This document shows, one piece after another, positions 50,072-61,744 of a DNA stretch of 64,000 nucleotides; positions within the stretch are counted from its first letter, which is position 1, and the number at the start of each line of letters is the position of its first letter. Under the pieces are notes generated by a model that saw only the letters and a program-made list of their open reading frames with translations, was not told the DNA's origin and ran no database searches. A program made the translations under genes and the position numbers. The DNA is taken from contig NZ_CP085935.1 in NCBI RefSeq assembly GCF_020735465.1, positions 1,674,001-1,738,000 of the forward strand, given 5' to 3'. Origin of the DNA: Collinsella stercoris DSM 13279 (GTDB lineage Bacteria; Actinomycetota; Coriobacteriia; Coriobacteriales; Coriobacteriaceae).

Positions 50072-50262
50072 CGATGCAGGTCCGGCACGAACCCGATGCA
50101 CCTCACCAGATTCGATGCACCTCTCAAAACTCGATGCACCACCGGTAAACTCGATGCACTTTTCAACCGAATTCCCTTGGCAAAGCGGTCTAAAAGTGCA
50201 TCGATGTTTCTAGAAGTGCACCGAGTTTTCTATAGTGCATCGATGTTTCTGGCACCGACACC
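50072..50262. repeat. mirrored array of CGATGCAC units
   Basis: Five direct copies of CGATGCA (50072, 50094, 50113, 50132 and 50152, period 19-22 bp) are followed by three inverted copies (about 50198, 50216 and 50236). The half arrays face each other across about 45 bp and could fold back as a cruciform or long hairpin. No gene is present. Confidence 0.8.
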
Positions 50263-50268
50263 CCGAAT

Positions 50269-50299
50269 GCAAAGAAGCCCGCGCGAACACACGGGCTTC
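50269..50299 (-). terminator. terminator after ftsH
   Basis: On the minus strand GAAGCCCGTG and CGCGGGCTTC form a stem followed by TTTGC. It lies 45 nt after the ftsH stop. Confidence 0.75.
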
Positions 50300-50343
50300 T
50301 GCAATGAAACGCAATTTGAATGCGACATGTTCGGCAACGGCCG

Positions 50344-52737
<2,394 letters not shown>

Positions 52738-52738
52738 A

Positions 52739-53287
52739 TTATGCGTAAACCTCCGGTTTGAGCACACCCACATAGGGCAGGTTGCGGTAGCGCTCGGCGT
52801 AGTCCAGGCCGTAGCCCACCACGAACTCGTCGGGGCAGTGCGTGCCCACGTACTTGGGGTCGATGGCAGCCTGCTTGCCCTCGACGTCCTTCCACAGGAA
52901 GGTGCAGACCTCCAGCGAGGCCGGGTGGCGGCTGGCCAGGTTCTTCATCAGATACTTGAGCGTCAGACCGGAATCGAGCACGTCCTCGACGATCAGCACG
53001 TCGCGGCCGTTGATGTCGATGTCCAAGTCCTTGATGATGCGCACGATGCCCGAGGACTTGACGCCGTTGCCGTAGCTGGAAACGGCCATGAAGTCGATGG
53101 CGCACTTGGTGTCGATGGCGCGCATCAGATCGCCCATAAAGACGACGGCACCACGCAGGACGGCGATGAGCACGAGGTCCTTGCCCTGGTAATCCTCGGT
53201 GATCTTTGCACCCAGGCGCTTGACGATCTCCGCGATGTCCTCCTCGGTGAACAGGACTTTCTCAACATCTGGATGGAGCGTTTCCAT
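52739..53287 (-). CDS. hpt: hypoxanthine phosphoribosyltransferase
   Basis: A 182-residue purine salvage enzyme that makes IMP or GMP from hypoxanthine or guanine. The PRPP-binding motif VLIVEDVLDSGLTL is intact, as are the AVLRGAVVFMGDL and SSYGNG segments. It lies between tilS and ftsH. The GGAGG near its 3' end may serve ftsH. GAAAGGGAA lies before the ATG. Confidence 0.96.
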   Translation of the reverse strand: METLHPDVEKVLFTEEDIAEIVKRLGAKITEDYQGKDLVLIAVLRGAVVFMGDLMRAIDTKCAIDFMAVSSYGNGVKSSGIVRIIKDLDIDINGRDVLIVEDVLDSGLTLKYLMKNLASRHPASLEVCTFLWKDVEGKQAAIDPKYVGTHCPDEFVVGYGLDYAERYRNLPYVGVLKPEVYA

Positions 53288-53341
53288 GGCTTCCCTTTCG
53301 TGGTGCAGGTACGGTCAATGTGCAGGATACCCGTTTGCGGC

Positions 53342-55108
53342 TCACCGCACGTCAGCAATGGGACGAAACGTTAATTTTACCAAGACTTTGCTGGTCGCGG
53401 TGCACTTGAAGCGATCGTCGAGCCGAATGGGGGCAGCCCACACAATCGCTCCGCCCGGCGTGGTGCGCAGCACGGGCGTGACCGCGCGCTCCGCCAAGGA
53501 CACATGTGCCTCGTTGAGCAGGTCGGAGAGCTTTTTGCTGCGACCGTGCATGCCAAAGGGGCACAACATGTCACCCGCGGCGGGAACGTCGACCCACAGA
53601 CGCAGCGCGTCACGGTCGGGCTGCTGCGAGCCCGATGCGCCCCAGCGCTGGTCCTCCGCCAGGCGCGGCAGCTCGTGCGTCGCGTAGCCGAGGGCCGCCG
53701 CGTCGATGAGCACGGTGGCCGACGACGCGCATGACGGAGCGTCCCGCAGCGATGCCGACAAAAGCTCCCGGTCCAGGCCTTGTGATGTTGCCGGCGGAAG
53801 CCCCTGACATGAGGACTGGCCCACCGGCGACGCCTCGCACGCCGGGGTCGACGCCTCGCACGCCGGGGTCGACGCCTCGCACGGCCCGGGCGACGCCTCG
53901 CACATCCGGGCTGGCGCCTCGCGTGCCGGGGTCGACGCCTCGCGCGCCAGGGCAACGGGGTCCGCACCCGCCGGGACCTCGAGCAGCTGCGCCTCCAGCG
54001 TGCCCGCCGCCACGCGCAAGCGGCCCGGGATGGCAAGCCAGCCTGCCGTGGCACCCTCGCGCTCGGTCGGCGTGCGCAGGGCGAGCGTGCCGAACTCGAT
54101 GCGCGCGTCGATTCCCGACGGCAGGGTCACCGACCCCTCGCCCATCGCGACGCACGAGAGCACCGCCTCCACATGGCGCATTTCCAGCCGGGCCTCGCCG
54201 TCGAGCTCGCGCACGGCCAGCCGGACCATGCGTCGGGCGATGGCGACCTCCGCGGCGGCAAGGCGCGATACGTCGAGTACGATGAGGCCCGATGCGCGAC
54301 GGCGCACGCAGCTGCGCAGGGCCGTCGACGCCAGCTGGGACATGAATGCGTCCTCATCGCCGAGGATGTCGCACGCCGCGCTCACGTTGCGGGCGACGTT
54401 CGCATTGCGCTCCCCGGCGACGGGCATGAGGCGATGGCGGACGAAGTTCCTCAGGTAGCCGGTGTCCTGGTTGCTCTCGTCCTCGCGCCACGACTGGCCG
54501 GCGACCTGCAGATAGCGAATGAGGTCAGCATGGGTCATATCGAGCAGGGGTCGCACGATGATGTTGCGGCGGCGCGGGATGCTCGACAGCCCCGCCGCAC
54601 CCGACCCCTTGATGGCGTTCATGAAGAACGTCTCGGCGCGATCGCTTGCGGTGTGCGCCGTGAGGATGCGGGCGGCGGAGCGCGGCGCACCCGTTTGGGC
54701 GCAGAGCTCGCGCACGTAGCGACGGGCGGCGGCATAGCGCACGTCGCGCGCGGCCGCTTCAAGGTTCTGCCCGCCCAGGTCGGCGAAACTCGCGTGCTCC
54801 ACGCACAGGGGCAGCCCCTCGCGGGCGCACAGCTCGCGTACGAACGCCTCATCGCCGTCGGATGCCTCGCCGCGCAGATGGTGATTGACGTGCAGAACGT
54901 GCAAACGCTCGCGGGCGATGCGCGCCGGGCCGCGACCGTCCGCGATGTCGAGGGCACCCGTGCAGGCCATGAGCAGCAGCGCGGTCGAGTCCGCACCGCC
55001 TGATACCATAAGGACCACCGGAGCGCTCAGCTCGCCGGCGCGCGACGCGTTCGCCATGGACGCCGCGGCGCCGCGACGTGCTCCGTATCGTTGGAAAACC
55101 GTGGGCAT
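53342..55108 (-). CDS. tilS: tRNA(Ile)-lysidine synthase TilS with an internal repeat
   Basis: A 588-residue N-type ATP pyrophosphatase that converts the wobble C34 of tRNA-Ile(CAU) to lysidine. The PP-loop SGGADS is at 36-41, followed by HVNHHLRGEASDGDE, LTAHTASDRAETFFMN and IVRPLLDM. It is longer than usual because residues about 386-427 are a sixfold 7-residue repeat (EASTPAC type) in the region between the catalytic core and the C-terminal domain. ATG at 55108 follows AGGAAGG; the ATG at 55126 is less likely. It is divergent from the WalJ-like gene. Confidence 0.93.
   Translation of the reverse strand: MPTVFQRYGARRGAAASMANASRAGELSAPVVLMVSGGADSTALLLMACTGALDIADGRGPARIARERLHVLHVNHHLRGEASDGDEAFVRELCAREGLPLCVEHASFADLGGQNLEAAARDVRYAAARRYVRELCAQTGAPRSAARILTAHTASDRAETFFMNAIKGSGAAGLSSIPRRRNIIVRPLLDMTHADLIRYLQVAGQSWREDESNQDTGYLRNFVRHRLMPVAGERNANVARNVSAACDILGDEDAFMSQLASTALRSCVRRRASGLIVLDVSRLAAAEVAIARRMVRLAVRELDGEARLEMRHVEAVLSCVAMGEGSVTLPSGIDARIEFGTLALRTPTEREGATAGWLAIPGRLRVAAGTLEAQLLEVPAGADPVALAREASTPAREAPARMCEASPGPCEASTPACEASTPACEASPVGQSSCQGLPPATSQGLDRELLSASLRDAPSCASSATVLIDAAALGYATHELPRLAEDQRWGASGSQQPDRDALRLWVDVPAAGDMLCPFGMHGRSKKLSDLLNEAHVSLAERAVTPVLRTTPGGAIVWAAPIRLDDRFKCTATSKVLVKLTFRPIADVR
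53829..53954. repeat. 21-bp in-frame tandem repeat inside tilS
   Basis: Six copies with period exactly 21 bp (GACGCCTCGCACGCCGGGGT); the first two are identical. They encode seven-residue units that end in Cys, Gly or Arg. The array is confined to a linker. Confidence 0.92.
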
Positions 55109-55168
55109 ATGTCGCCTTCCTACCATATATTCCTGTACGCATTGTATCTGTGAGGAGCACCCGACGCC

Positions 55169-56170
55169 ATGAACCGACCCAACGCCACATGCGGCAACGC
55201 TGCACGCGCTCACGATTCTTTAACGAACGCGCCTGGCCCAAATCCCCCTGTCGATGATCGGTCGAAAAACCTCGGCTCGGCGCGCCTCGCAGGCACCGCT
55301 TGCGCCGGAGCCGCCGTTTGCACCGATGCGGCGCCCTCACCCTCGCCCGCGGTCGCGCGCGCCCTGCACCTGCACGTCCTCGGCAGCGGCTCGCGCGGCA
55401 ACTGCTCCCTCGTGGAAGGACCGCAGGGGCTCATCATGATCGACAATGGCTTTTCGCGCCGTGAGGTGCTCGCGCGCATACACGAGCTCGACCTGGACGA
55501 GAACGACGTGCGCGCCCTTGTGCTCACGCACGAGCACAGCGACCACGTGAGCGGCGTCTCCGTGTGGGTCAAGCGCTGGGAAGGGCCGCTCTTCGCAAGC
55601 CAGGGCACGCCCGACGCGCGCAAGTACCTGGCATGCCTGCCGTTCGAGACGTTCGGCCCCGGCGAGGAGTTCGAGGTCGCCGGCGTGCGCGTGCAGACCT
55701 TCCCCACCACGCACGACGTGATCAACCCCGTCGGCTTCCGCTTTTCCTGCCAAGGCGACGCGATCGGCTACGTCACCGACACGGGCACGCTCCCGCCCGG
55801 CGCCATGAGCCTGCTGCGCGATGCGCGCATCCTGGCCATCGAGAGCAATCACGACGTCCCCATGTTGCGCACCGGATCGTACCCGCGCCATCTGCAGGAC
55901 CGTATCATCTCCGAGCTCGGCCATCTTTCTAACGAGCAGGCCGCCGGCGCCCTCCGCGAGCTCGTGACCGATCGCACCGAGCATGTCGTCGCCATGCACA
56001 TCTCGCAGGAGAACAACCGCCCGAGCCTTGCCGTGCGCGCACTCGCCGCGGCCCTGGGCGCCGAACTCGACAACGAGCTCGGGTCGAGCGCCACGCTCGC
56101 ACGGTCGGATGGGGGCGTCGACCTCCACATCCACGCGGCGGGTCAAAACCGCCCGTTCACCGTCGAATAG
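55169..56170 (+). CDS. metallo-beta-lactamase fold hydrolase, WalJ/YycJ-like
   Basis: A 333-residue cytosolic hydrolase. LHVLGSGSRGNCSLVEG, the metal motif LTHEHSDHVSGV, TTHDVINPVGF, VTDTG and ESNHD give the five metal-ligand motifs of the YycJ group, nucleases linked to DNA repair and cell-wall signalling in firmicutes. The first 65 residues are Pro/Ala-rich and have no counterpart in the family. GAGGAG lies 11 nt before the ATG. No walRK pair is adjacent. Confidence 0.88.
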   Translation: MNRPNATCGNAARAHDSLTNAPGPNPPVDDRSKNLGSARLAGTACAGAAVCTDAAPSPSPAVARALHLHVLGSGSRGNCSLVEGPQGLIMIDNGFSRREVLARIHELDLDENDVRALVLTHEHSDHVSGVSVWVKRWEGPLFASQGTPDARKYLACLPFETFGPGEEFEVAGVRVQTFPTTHDVINPVGFRFSCQGDAIGYVTDTGTLPPGAMSLLRDARILAIESNHDVPMLRTGSYPRHLQDRIISELGHLSNEQAAGALRELVTDRTEHVVAMHISQENNRPSLAVRALAAALGAELDNELGSSATLARSDGGVDLHIHAAGQNRPFTVE

Positions 56171-56196
56171 CTTGAAAGGGGCTGTACTCAAGATGT

Positions 56197-56219
56197 GAGG
56201 GGCTCTGCACGAGCCCCTC
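56197..56219. terminator. hairpin after the WalJ-like gene
   Basis: GAGGGGCTC, loop TGCAC, GAGCCCCTC forms a 9-bp stem, with no T run on either strand. It lies between convergent genes. Confidence 0.45.
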
Positions 56220-56278
56220 GGTAGAAACCAGATTTCCCCATCCGCATCTCGGCGTCTCGCCATCGGTGGACATGGTAA

Positions 56279-57901
56279 TCAATTTGCGCCTGTCCCCAAT
56301 TGCTCTTTTTTGGGGAAGGTCGTGAGCAGCGCGAGACCCGCGATGACCGAGACAGTCGACATCGCGATGGCGCCGGCGTCGGCGCGCACCTCGCGGTTGG
56401 CCGAGACCAGCTCGCCGGCCGCAAGCTCAGCGACCCCCATGCCGTCCATGCGCGCCGAGAACGACAGGTCTCCCTCATAGGTGTACACCGTCTCCTCAAG
56501 CGAGACACGAACCGGTTCGTCGAGCGAGCTCACAGCCGCCACTCGGGCGTCGAGGCCCATGTTGACGGCGATCAGCAGCACCGAGCCCATGGCGGCGGAA
56601 CCCAGCGCGAGGCCCAGGTTGCGCGCGGCCCCCTGAATGCCGCCGGACTGCTGAGCGTCGCGCGCGGGCACCGCGGAAGCGACGAGGTTGTTCGACTGCG
56701 AGTTCACCATGCCGACGCCGATGCCGCCGAGCAGGGTGCCGAGGATCATCACGGCGGTCAGCGAGGCACCACGGACGCCGATGGCGGCCATGAGCGCCCC
56801 GAGGGCGATCGCGACGTAACCGCAGCGCACCACGAGCCAGGAATTCGCCTGCGGGAACTTGCGCGGGATGCCCGTGGCGAGCACGAGCATGGGCACGCCC
56901 GAGACGATGCCCAAAAGAGCCGTGCCGGTCCCGCCGAGGCCGACCACGAGCTGGTAGAACGACGTCGCAACAAGGCCCTGGGCACCCATATAGAAGAACG
57001 GCAGGGCGATCGCCACGACACCGGAGCGGACCTGGGGGCTCCTGAGGAAACTCGAGGGCAGGATCGCCACGCCGCGTGTGCGCTCCATCCACGCCTCGAC
57101 CGGGATGAGCGCGATGAGCACCACCAGGCCGGCGACGGCGATGAACGGCGCGGGGGACAAGCCGAGCACGGTGAAGGGCGCGGTGGGGAGCGGCTCCGCG
57201 ACACCCCACACCGAGATGCGGGAGAGGCCGAACATCACGGCGAAAAGGCCCATAGAGGCGAGGACCGCCCCGGGGAAGTCGAATTTCTTGAAAGCGTGCG
57301 GCTGCGAGACGGGTAGGGCCGAACTGGCGGCGACGAGCACTCCGAAATACGCGGCGATGACGCCGAAGGTGAAGCGAAACCCGAGGCCGTCGACGAGCAT
57401 GCCGAGCGGGATCGGCACGAGGGTCGCCAGGGCGGCGGAGCCGGCGATCACGCCGTACGCCTGCTTGCGCCCATCACCCTCGAACAGCAAGGGGACCATG
57501 CCGAGCACCGAGGGAATCACCAGGCTCGCGCCGACGCCCACGGCAAGGCGGCCGCCCCAGATGAGCAGCTCGATGAAGGGGGCGAGCGCGGTCGCGATCT
57601 CGCCGACGACGATGAGGGCCATGCCCCCCACAAAGGTGCGGCGCCAACCGACCATGAGGCCGAGCAGGCCGCTGGCGAGCATGAACGTGCCCGCCATAAG
57701 GGCATACACGGTGTTCGCAAGCTGGACGTCGGCGACGGAGCAGCCGAACACCCGCATCATCTCGGACATCGCGACCGAGAAGGCGCCGTTGTCGGCAGAG
57801 ACGCCCAGCTGTGCCAAAGCCAGAACCGCGAGGGAGAGGGTCGCCTTGGAGGCGCCGGAAGCGCCGCGATTCTCCCCCGACGCATCCGTGCACGCGCGCA
57901 T
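56279..57901 (-). CDS. MFS transporter, DHA2-like drug:H+ antiporter type
   Basis: A 14-segment major facilitator of about 540 residues. ADNGAFSVAMSEM near TM1, GWRRTFVGGMALIVVG in the loop after TM2 (motif A region) and GIPRKFPQAN are visible. It is a paralogue of the gene at 61745-63349. The last eight residues and the stop codon (EQLGTGAN) are encoded by a half copy of a family A repeat (GGGGACAGGCGCAAATTGA on the minus strand). The start is uncertain: ATG at 57901, 57922 or 57946 are all without clear ribosome site. It is divergent from the regulator. Confidence 0.87.
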   Translation of the reverse strand: MRACTDASGENRGASGASKATLSLAVLALAQLGVSADNGAFSVAMSEMMRVFGCSVADVQLANTVYALMAGTFMLASGLLGLMVGWRRTFVGGMALIVVGEIATALAPFIELLIWGGRLAVGVGASLVIPSVLGMVPLLFEGDGRKQAYGVIAGSAALATLVPIPLGMLVDGLGFRFTFGVIAAYFGVLVAASSALPVSQPHAFKKFDFPGAVLASMGLFAVMFGLSRISVWGVAEPLPTAPFTVLGLSPAPFIAVAGLVVLIALIPVEAWMERTRGVAILPSSFLRSPQVRSGVVAIALPFFYMGAQGLVATSFYQLVVGLGGTGTALLGIVSGVPMLVLATGIPRKFPQANSWLVVRCGYVAIALGALMAAIGVRGASLTAVMILGTLLGGIGVGMVNSQSNNLVASAVPARDAQQSGGIQGAARNLGLALGSAAMGSVLLIAVNMGLDARVAAVSSLDEPVRVSLEETVYTYEGDLSFSARMDGMGVAELAAGELVSANREVRADAGAIAMSTVSVIAGLALLTTFPKKEQLGTGAN

Positions 57902-57964
57902 GGAATTCACGACAATCACCATCCATTGACGTTTTATGCACGTCATCGTGAAAATACAGGTGCC

Positions 57965-57977
57965 TTCATCATATGAA
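57965..57977. promoter_or_regulatory. palindrome TTCATCATATGAA between divergent transporter and regulator genes
   Basis: A 13-bp dyad in the 170-bp divergent gap. It could be the site of the neighbouring regulator. Confidence 0.35.
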
Positions 57978-58074
57978 TATCGTTAAGCTATTACCGCAGC
58001 GAGTTTGCCACAGATGCGGCAATTTCGCCGATATCCGCCGTGTCCCGAGGGCGCACCATCCGAATGGAAGACCC

Positions 58075-59910
58075 ATGAGCATCAACCGCCGCCAGGCCAA
58101 CCTCCTCAAGGTCCTCGCGTCAACCACGAGCTACATCCCCACGGCGACCATCGCCGGGGAGCTGTCATGCTCCGAGCGGACGGTCCGCAACGACGTCTCG
58201 GCCGTCAACACCTTCCTGGAGCAAAACGGCCTCGCCGCGCGCACCACGTCCAAGCGCGGCACGGGCATCCAGCTCAACCCGAGTCCCGCGGAGCGCGAGC
58301 GCATCCTCGGCCTGGTGAAGGAGCGCGCGCTCGCCATGGACCCCGCGCTCGACCGCTTCTACCGCGGCATCCTCCTGCTCATCTGCGACTATCGGGGAGA
58401 CTACACCGTCGAGTCGCTCGCCCGCGCCATCCTCACCAACAAACAACAGGCGCAGGAGGACATCCGCTCCTGGAACGACATGCTCTACCCCTACGGCGCG
58501 CGCATCGAGCGTGGGCGGCGCCTCGCGGTCGTGGGGCCCGAGGAGAACATACGCTTCTTCGTCACGCACAGCCTGTTCGAACTCGCCCCCACGGCCATGA
58601 AGCGGCGGGTGGAGCCCCAGCTCTTCGACGGGGACGGCCAGTTCCTCTTCGATGAAATCGAGATGGTCGAGCGCACCCTGAACTGTCCCTTCACCGATAA
58701 CGCGCGCCACGAGCTCGCCATCTACCTGCAGGTCATGATGCTGCGCATCCGCAAGGGCAAGACCATCCCGCCACGCGCGGGCGCCGTCCCGACGGCCTTC
58801 GCCACGCTGCTCGACCACGCCGAGGAACACTACGGCATCGCACTCGGGCCCGGTGAGAGGGTAGTCGCCGCTGAGTTGTTCCTGGTGGCGGTGCGGCGCT
58901 GGACACCCGATTTCCAGGAGACGTTCACGCCCGAGCGCGCATCGGCCCATCTGGCCGAGGACCTCTTCCTCGCGCTGTCCGACCGCTACGGCACCTGCCC
59001 CGCATCGCACCTGCGCAAGCCGCTGGCACTGCTCTTCGAGGCGGGCATCACACACAAGCGCCTGAACCGCGCCATCGCCCTGCCCCCCGAGATCTCCTGG
59101 ACCGTGCGGTTCGAGAACATGACCCTGTTCATGCGCCTCGCCCAGGTCATGCGAGACACGCCCTCCCTCGCTAAGGTCAACCTCTTCGAGACTGACTTCA
59201 CCCGCATCGCCATGCTGCTGCTCGATTTCATGGACGGCATCGCGGTGAGCGACGCCTGGCGGGCGGGTCTCGTGGTCAACTGCGGCGTCGAGCAGGTGTT
59301 CTTCGCCCGCGACCGCATCGAGCGCTTCCTGCCCTTCATCCGCATCGCCCGCGTGATCCCCGAGAGCGAGCAGGCGGACGGCAGCGCGCCCCTCGACGGC
59401 CTGGACCTGCTCATCTCGTTCGACCCGATCGAAACGGACCTTCCCACCGCGGTCATCTCCAGCGCCATCACCGAGCAGGACCGACGCCACATCAACGACG
59501 CCGTCCTCGCCATCGCGAGCCACCGCATGAAGGGCGAGGCGCCCGCCATCGAGGAGCCCTGCGTCAAGAAGCTCCCCCGCAATGAGGGCGAGTCGCTCAA
59601 GCACGCCCTGCACCGCGAACTGACGGGCGAGCGTATGTGGTCGGGATCGGAGGAGGAGTTCTCGAAGATCTTCGAGATGTGCTCCTTCACCTGCGGGAGC
59701 ACGTTCATCCTCACCTACTTCTCCCATGAGGCGAACAGGACCGGGAGCCTGATATGCGACATCGACGCGCAAATCCCGTTCAGGCGCACGCGCCTCACCC
59801 ATGCCGCGGTCCTCGCGGTCTCGACCGCCGACGAACGAGCCCTGGGGGCCCTTTCCCAGACGTTCAGGCGCCAACTCGTCTCCATGGGGCTCGCGCCCAG
59901 CGAGCTGTAG
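58075..59910 (+). CDS. Mga/BglG-like transcriptional regulator
   Basis: A 611-residue regulator. The N-terminal helix-turn-helix (about 8-60: RQANLLKVLASTTSYIPTATIAGELSCSERTVRNDV, quoted in part) is of the HTH_11 type, and a second winged-helix segment follows (ESLARAILTNKQQAQEDI). The rest is helical, as in Mga or PRD-type regulators, and contains an EIIB-like LLISFDPIETDLP stretch. No cluster of conserved PRD histidines is obvious, so phosphotransferase control is uncertain. ATG at 58075 has GGAAG 5 nt upstream. It lies between two related exporters and an amidohydrolase and likely controls them. Confidence 0.8.
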   Translation: MSINRRQANLLKVLASTTSYIPTATIAGELSCSERTVRNDVSAVNTFLEQNGLAARTTSKRGTGIQLNPSPAERERILGLVKERALAMDPALDRFYRGILLLICDYRGDYTVESLARAILTNKQQAQEDIRSWNDMLYPYGARIERGRRLAVVGPEENIRFFVTHSLFELAPTAMKRRVEPQLFDGDGQFLFDEIEMVERTLNCPFTDNARHELAIYLQVMMLRIRKGKTIPPRAGAVPTAFATLLDHAEEHYGIALGPGERVVAAELFLVAVRRWTPDFQETFTPERASAHLAEDLFLALSDRYGTCPASHLRKPLALLFEAGITHKRLNRAIALPPEISWTVRFENMTLFMRLAQVMRDTPSLAKVNLFETDFTRIAMLLLDFMDGIAVSDAWRAGLVVNCGVEQVFFARDRIERFLPFIRIARVIPESEQADGSAPLDGLDLLISFDPIETDLPTAVISSAITEQDRRHINDAVLAIASHRMKGEAPAIEEPCVKKLPRNEGESLKHALHRELTGERMWSGSEEEFSKIFEMCSFTCGSTFILTYFSHEANRTGSLICDIDAQIPFRRTRLTHAAVLAVSTADERALGALSQTFRRQLVSMGLAPSEL

Positions 59911-60039
59911 AGCCCGATCGGCACACGTGCGCCCCGACGTCCCAATTGGAGGCGGGCGCGTGTTGAGGAATTCCTCCCGTTGGCGACGTTTGCCCACCCA
60001 TGGACCGGGAATCCCCGATTCGCGCCCGCCCCCATCGCG

Positions 60040-60076
60040 AAAAAAGGACGCCCGGCGCACGTGGCGCCAGGCGTCC
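60040..60076 (-). terminator. terminator after the amidohydrolase gene
   Basis: On the minus strand GGACGCCTGGCGCC and GCGCCGGGCGTCC pair over 12-13 bp and run into TTTTTT. Confidence 0.93.
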
Positions 60077-60124
60077 CATCTTAGAGCTCGGAGCTCCGGG
60101 TGATGCGGTTTTCCCGGTCGGCGG

Positions 60125-61738
60125 TTAGGCCTTCCAGATGGTCTCGCCCTCTTTGATGGTCTCGAGGACCTTGAGGTCGCGGACCTCGTCGAGCTCGACC
60201 TTGAGCGGATTCTTCTCGACGATGCAGAGATCGGCGAGCTTGCCAACCTCGAGGGTGCCCTTGCGGTCCTCCTCGCCGTACTGGAACGCACCGTTCTTGG
60301 TGATGCACTCGAGGCCCTCGTAGACGGAGATCTTCTGGTCCTCGTCGAGCTGGACGCCGTTCTTCGTCACGCGCTTGGCGGCGCACCACACGCTCTCGAA
60401 AAGGTTCGGGCGCAGCACCGGGCAGTCCGTGTGGAACGTCGGGGTGAGGCCGCAGTCGAGCGCGTCGCGCACGGCGGACACGCGGCCGCCGCGGACGGGG
60501 CCGAAGTTCTTGAGGTGCACATCAGCCCAGTACCAGATGTGGTTCGTGAAAATGGACGGGATCATGTGAATCTCGGGCATCTGCTCATACTGGTCGCGGC
60601 GGGCCGTCTGGCAGTGGATCATCACCGGGCGCAGCTCGTGCTTTGCCTCGTTGGGGGAATCCGCCAGGGCGCGCTTGTACACGCGCAGGTACTGGTCGGC
60701 GGCGGCGTCTCCGTTGGTGTGGGCGAGCAGCTGGTGATTGCCGTCGATGGCCTTGCGCATGTAATCGTAGGCGTCATCGTCGGAGATGGTGCCGTAGCCG
60801 CAGTAGCCCTCGCCCTCGTCACCGGGCGCGTAAGGCTCGGTCATCCAGGCGGTGCGGCCCTGCGGGGAGCCGTCGAAGAACATCTTCAGGCCGCCGATGC
60901 GCAGGTGGCCGGTGTAATCGCGGCTGTCGAACTCGGCGTAGTCGGCCAGCATCTTGTCGACGTCCTCGCCATGCATGGGATAGCTCACGACGTCCATCTT
61001 GAGCAGGCCCTTCTTGGCGAAGCCCGCGAACATGGCGAGCTGGTCGGCGGTGGTGGCGCCCTCCTGGCAGGTGGTGATGCCGTGCTCGGTGTAGACCTGC
61101 TGCATCTGAATGATGAGCTGGTCCATGTCGAACTTCTGGCGCGACTGCACCTGGCCGAACACCGGCCACATGGCGTTGGGCTCCTCGCAGTAGCCGTCGG
61201 GCGTCACGCCGTCGGCCTCGCGGCCGTAGCGGCCGCCCTCGGGGTCGGCGGTCTCGGCGGTGATGCCGGTGAGCTCGAGCAGGCGGGTGTTGGCGACCAG
61301 CATGTGACTGGAGGCGTGGATGGCCACGACCGGGATCTCGGTGGAGACCTGGTCGAGCACGTGGCGGTTGGGGTGCTTGCCCTCGACCAGCGAGTTCTGA
61401 TCGTAGGAGACGCCCATGATCACGCTGTCGGGGCCAATGTTGTTGAGCTCGGCGAAGGCCTTCATGGTCTCGACGATCTCGTCGAAGCTCTTGCAGTTCT
61501 CGAGCTGCGCCGCGACAACGTACTGGTTGGAACCGGCGATGTGGCTGTGCGGGTCGATCAGGCCGGGCATGAGGCAGGCGCCGTCCAGGTCGACCTCCTC
61601 GGCGTCCGCGGCGAACGCGCGCGCGTCGGCGAGCGAGCCGGTGAAGGCGATGACGCCGTCCTCGGCCACGAGGGCCTCGAAGGTGTCGCCCTCGCCCGTC
61701 ATGGGCAGGATATCACCGTTGAAATACAGCTTCTTCAT
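60125..61738 (-). CDS. YtcJ-like amidohydrolase (amidohydrolase family 3)
   Basis: A 537-residue metal-dependent hydrolase. The IDPHSHI motif supplies two metal His; FHTDCPV and LLAHTNGDAA give further ligands, and the closing GTLEVGKLADLCIVEKNPL is the usual family end. Relatives include N-substituted formamide deformylase; the substrate here is unknown. The ATG lies 6 nt after the stop of the MFS gene, so transporter and enzyme are one operon. That suggests uptake or export linked to hydrolysis of an amide. Confidence 0.9.
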   Translation of the reverse strand: MKKLYFNGDILPMTGEGDTFEALVAEDGVIAFTGSLADARAFAADAEEVDLDGACLMPGLIDPHSHIAGSNQYVVAAQLENCKSFDEIVETMKAFAELNNIGPDSVIMGVSYDQNSLVEGKHPNRHVLDQVSTEIPVVAIHASSHMLVANTRLLELTGITAETADPEGGRYGREADGVTPDGYCEEPNAMWPVFGQVQSRQKFDMDQLIIQMQQVYTEHGITTCQEGATTADQLAMFAGFAKKGLLKMDVVSYPMHGEDVDKMLADYAEFDSRDYTGHLRIGGLKMFFDGSPQGRTAWMTEPYAPGDEGEGYCGYGTISDDDAYDYMRKAIDGNHQLLAHTNGDAAADQYLRVYKRALADSPNEAKHELRPVMIHCQTARRDQYEQMPEIHMIPSIFTNHIWYWADVHLKNFGPVRGGRVSAVRDALDCGLTPTFHTDCPVLRPNLFESVWCAAKRVTKNGVQLDEDQKISVYEGLECITKNGAFQYGEEDRKGTLEVGKLADLCIVEKNPLKVELDEVRDLKVLETIKEGETIWKA

Positions 61739-61744
61739 TGAAGA

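Noticed and set aside
58165..60291. A 708-codon open frame antisense to the Mga/BglG-like regulator
   Set aside because: Shadow frame; the plus strand has a helix-turn-helix and a ribosome site.
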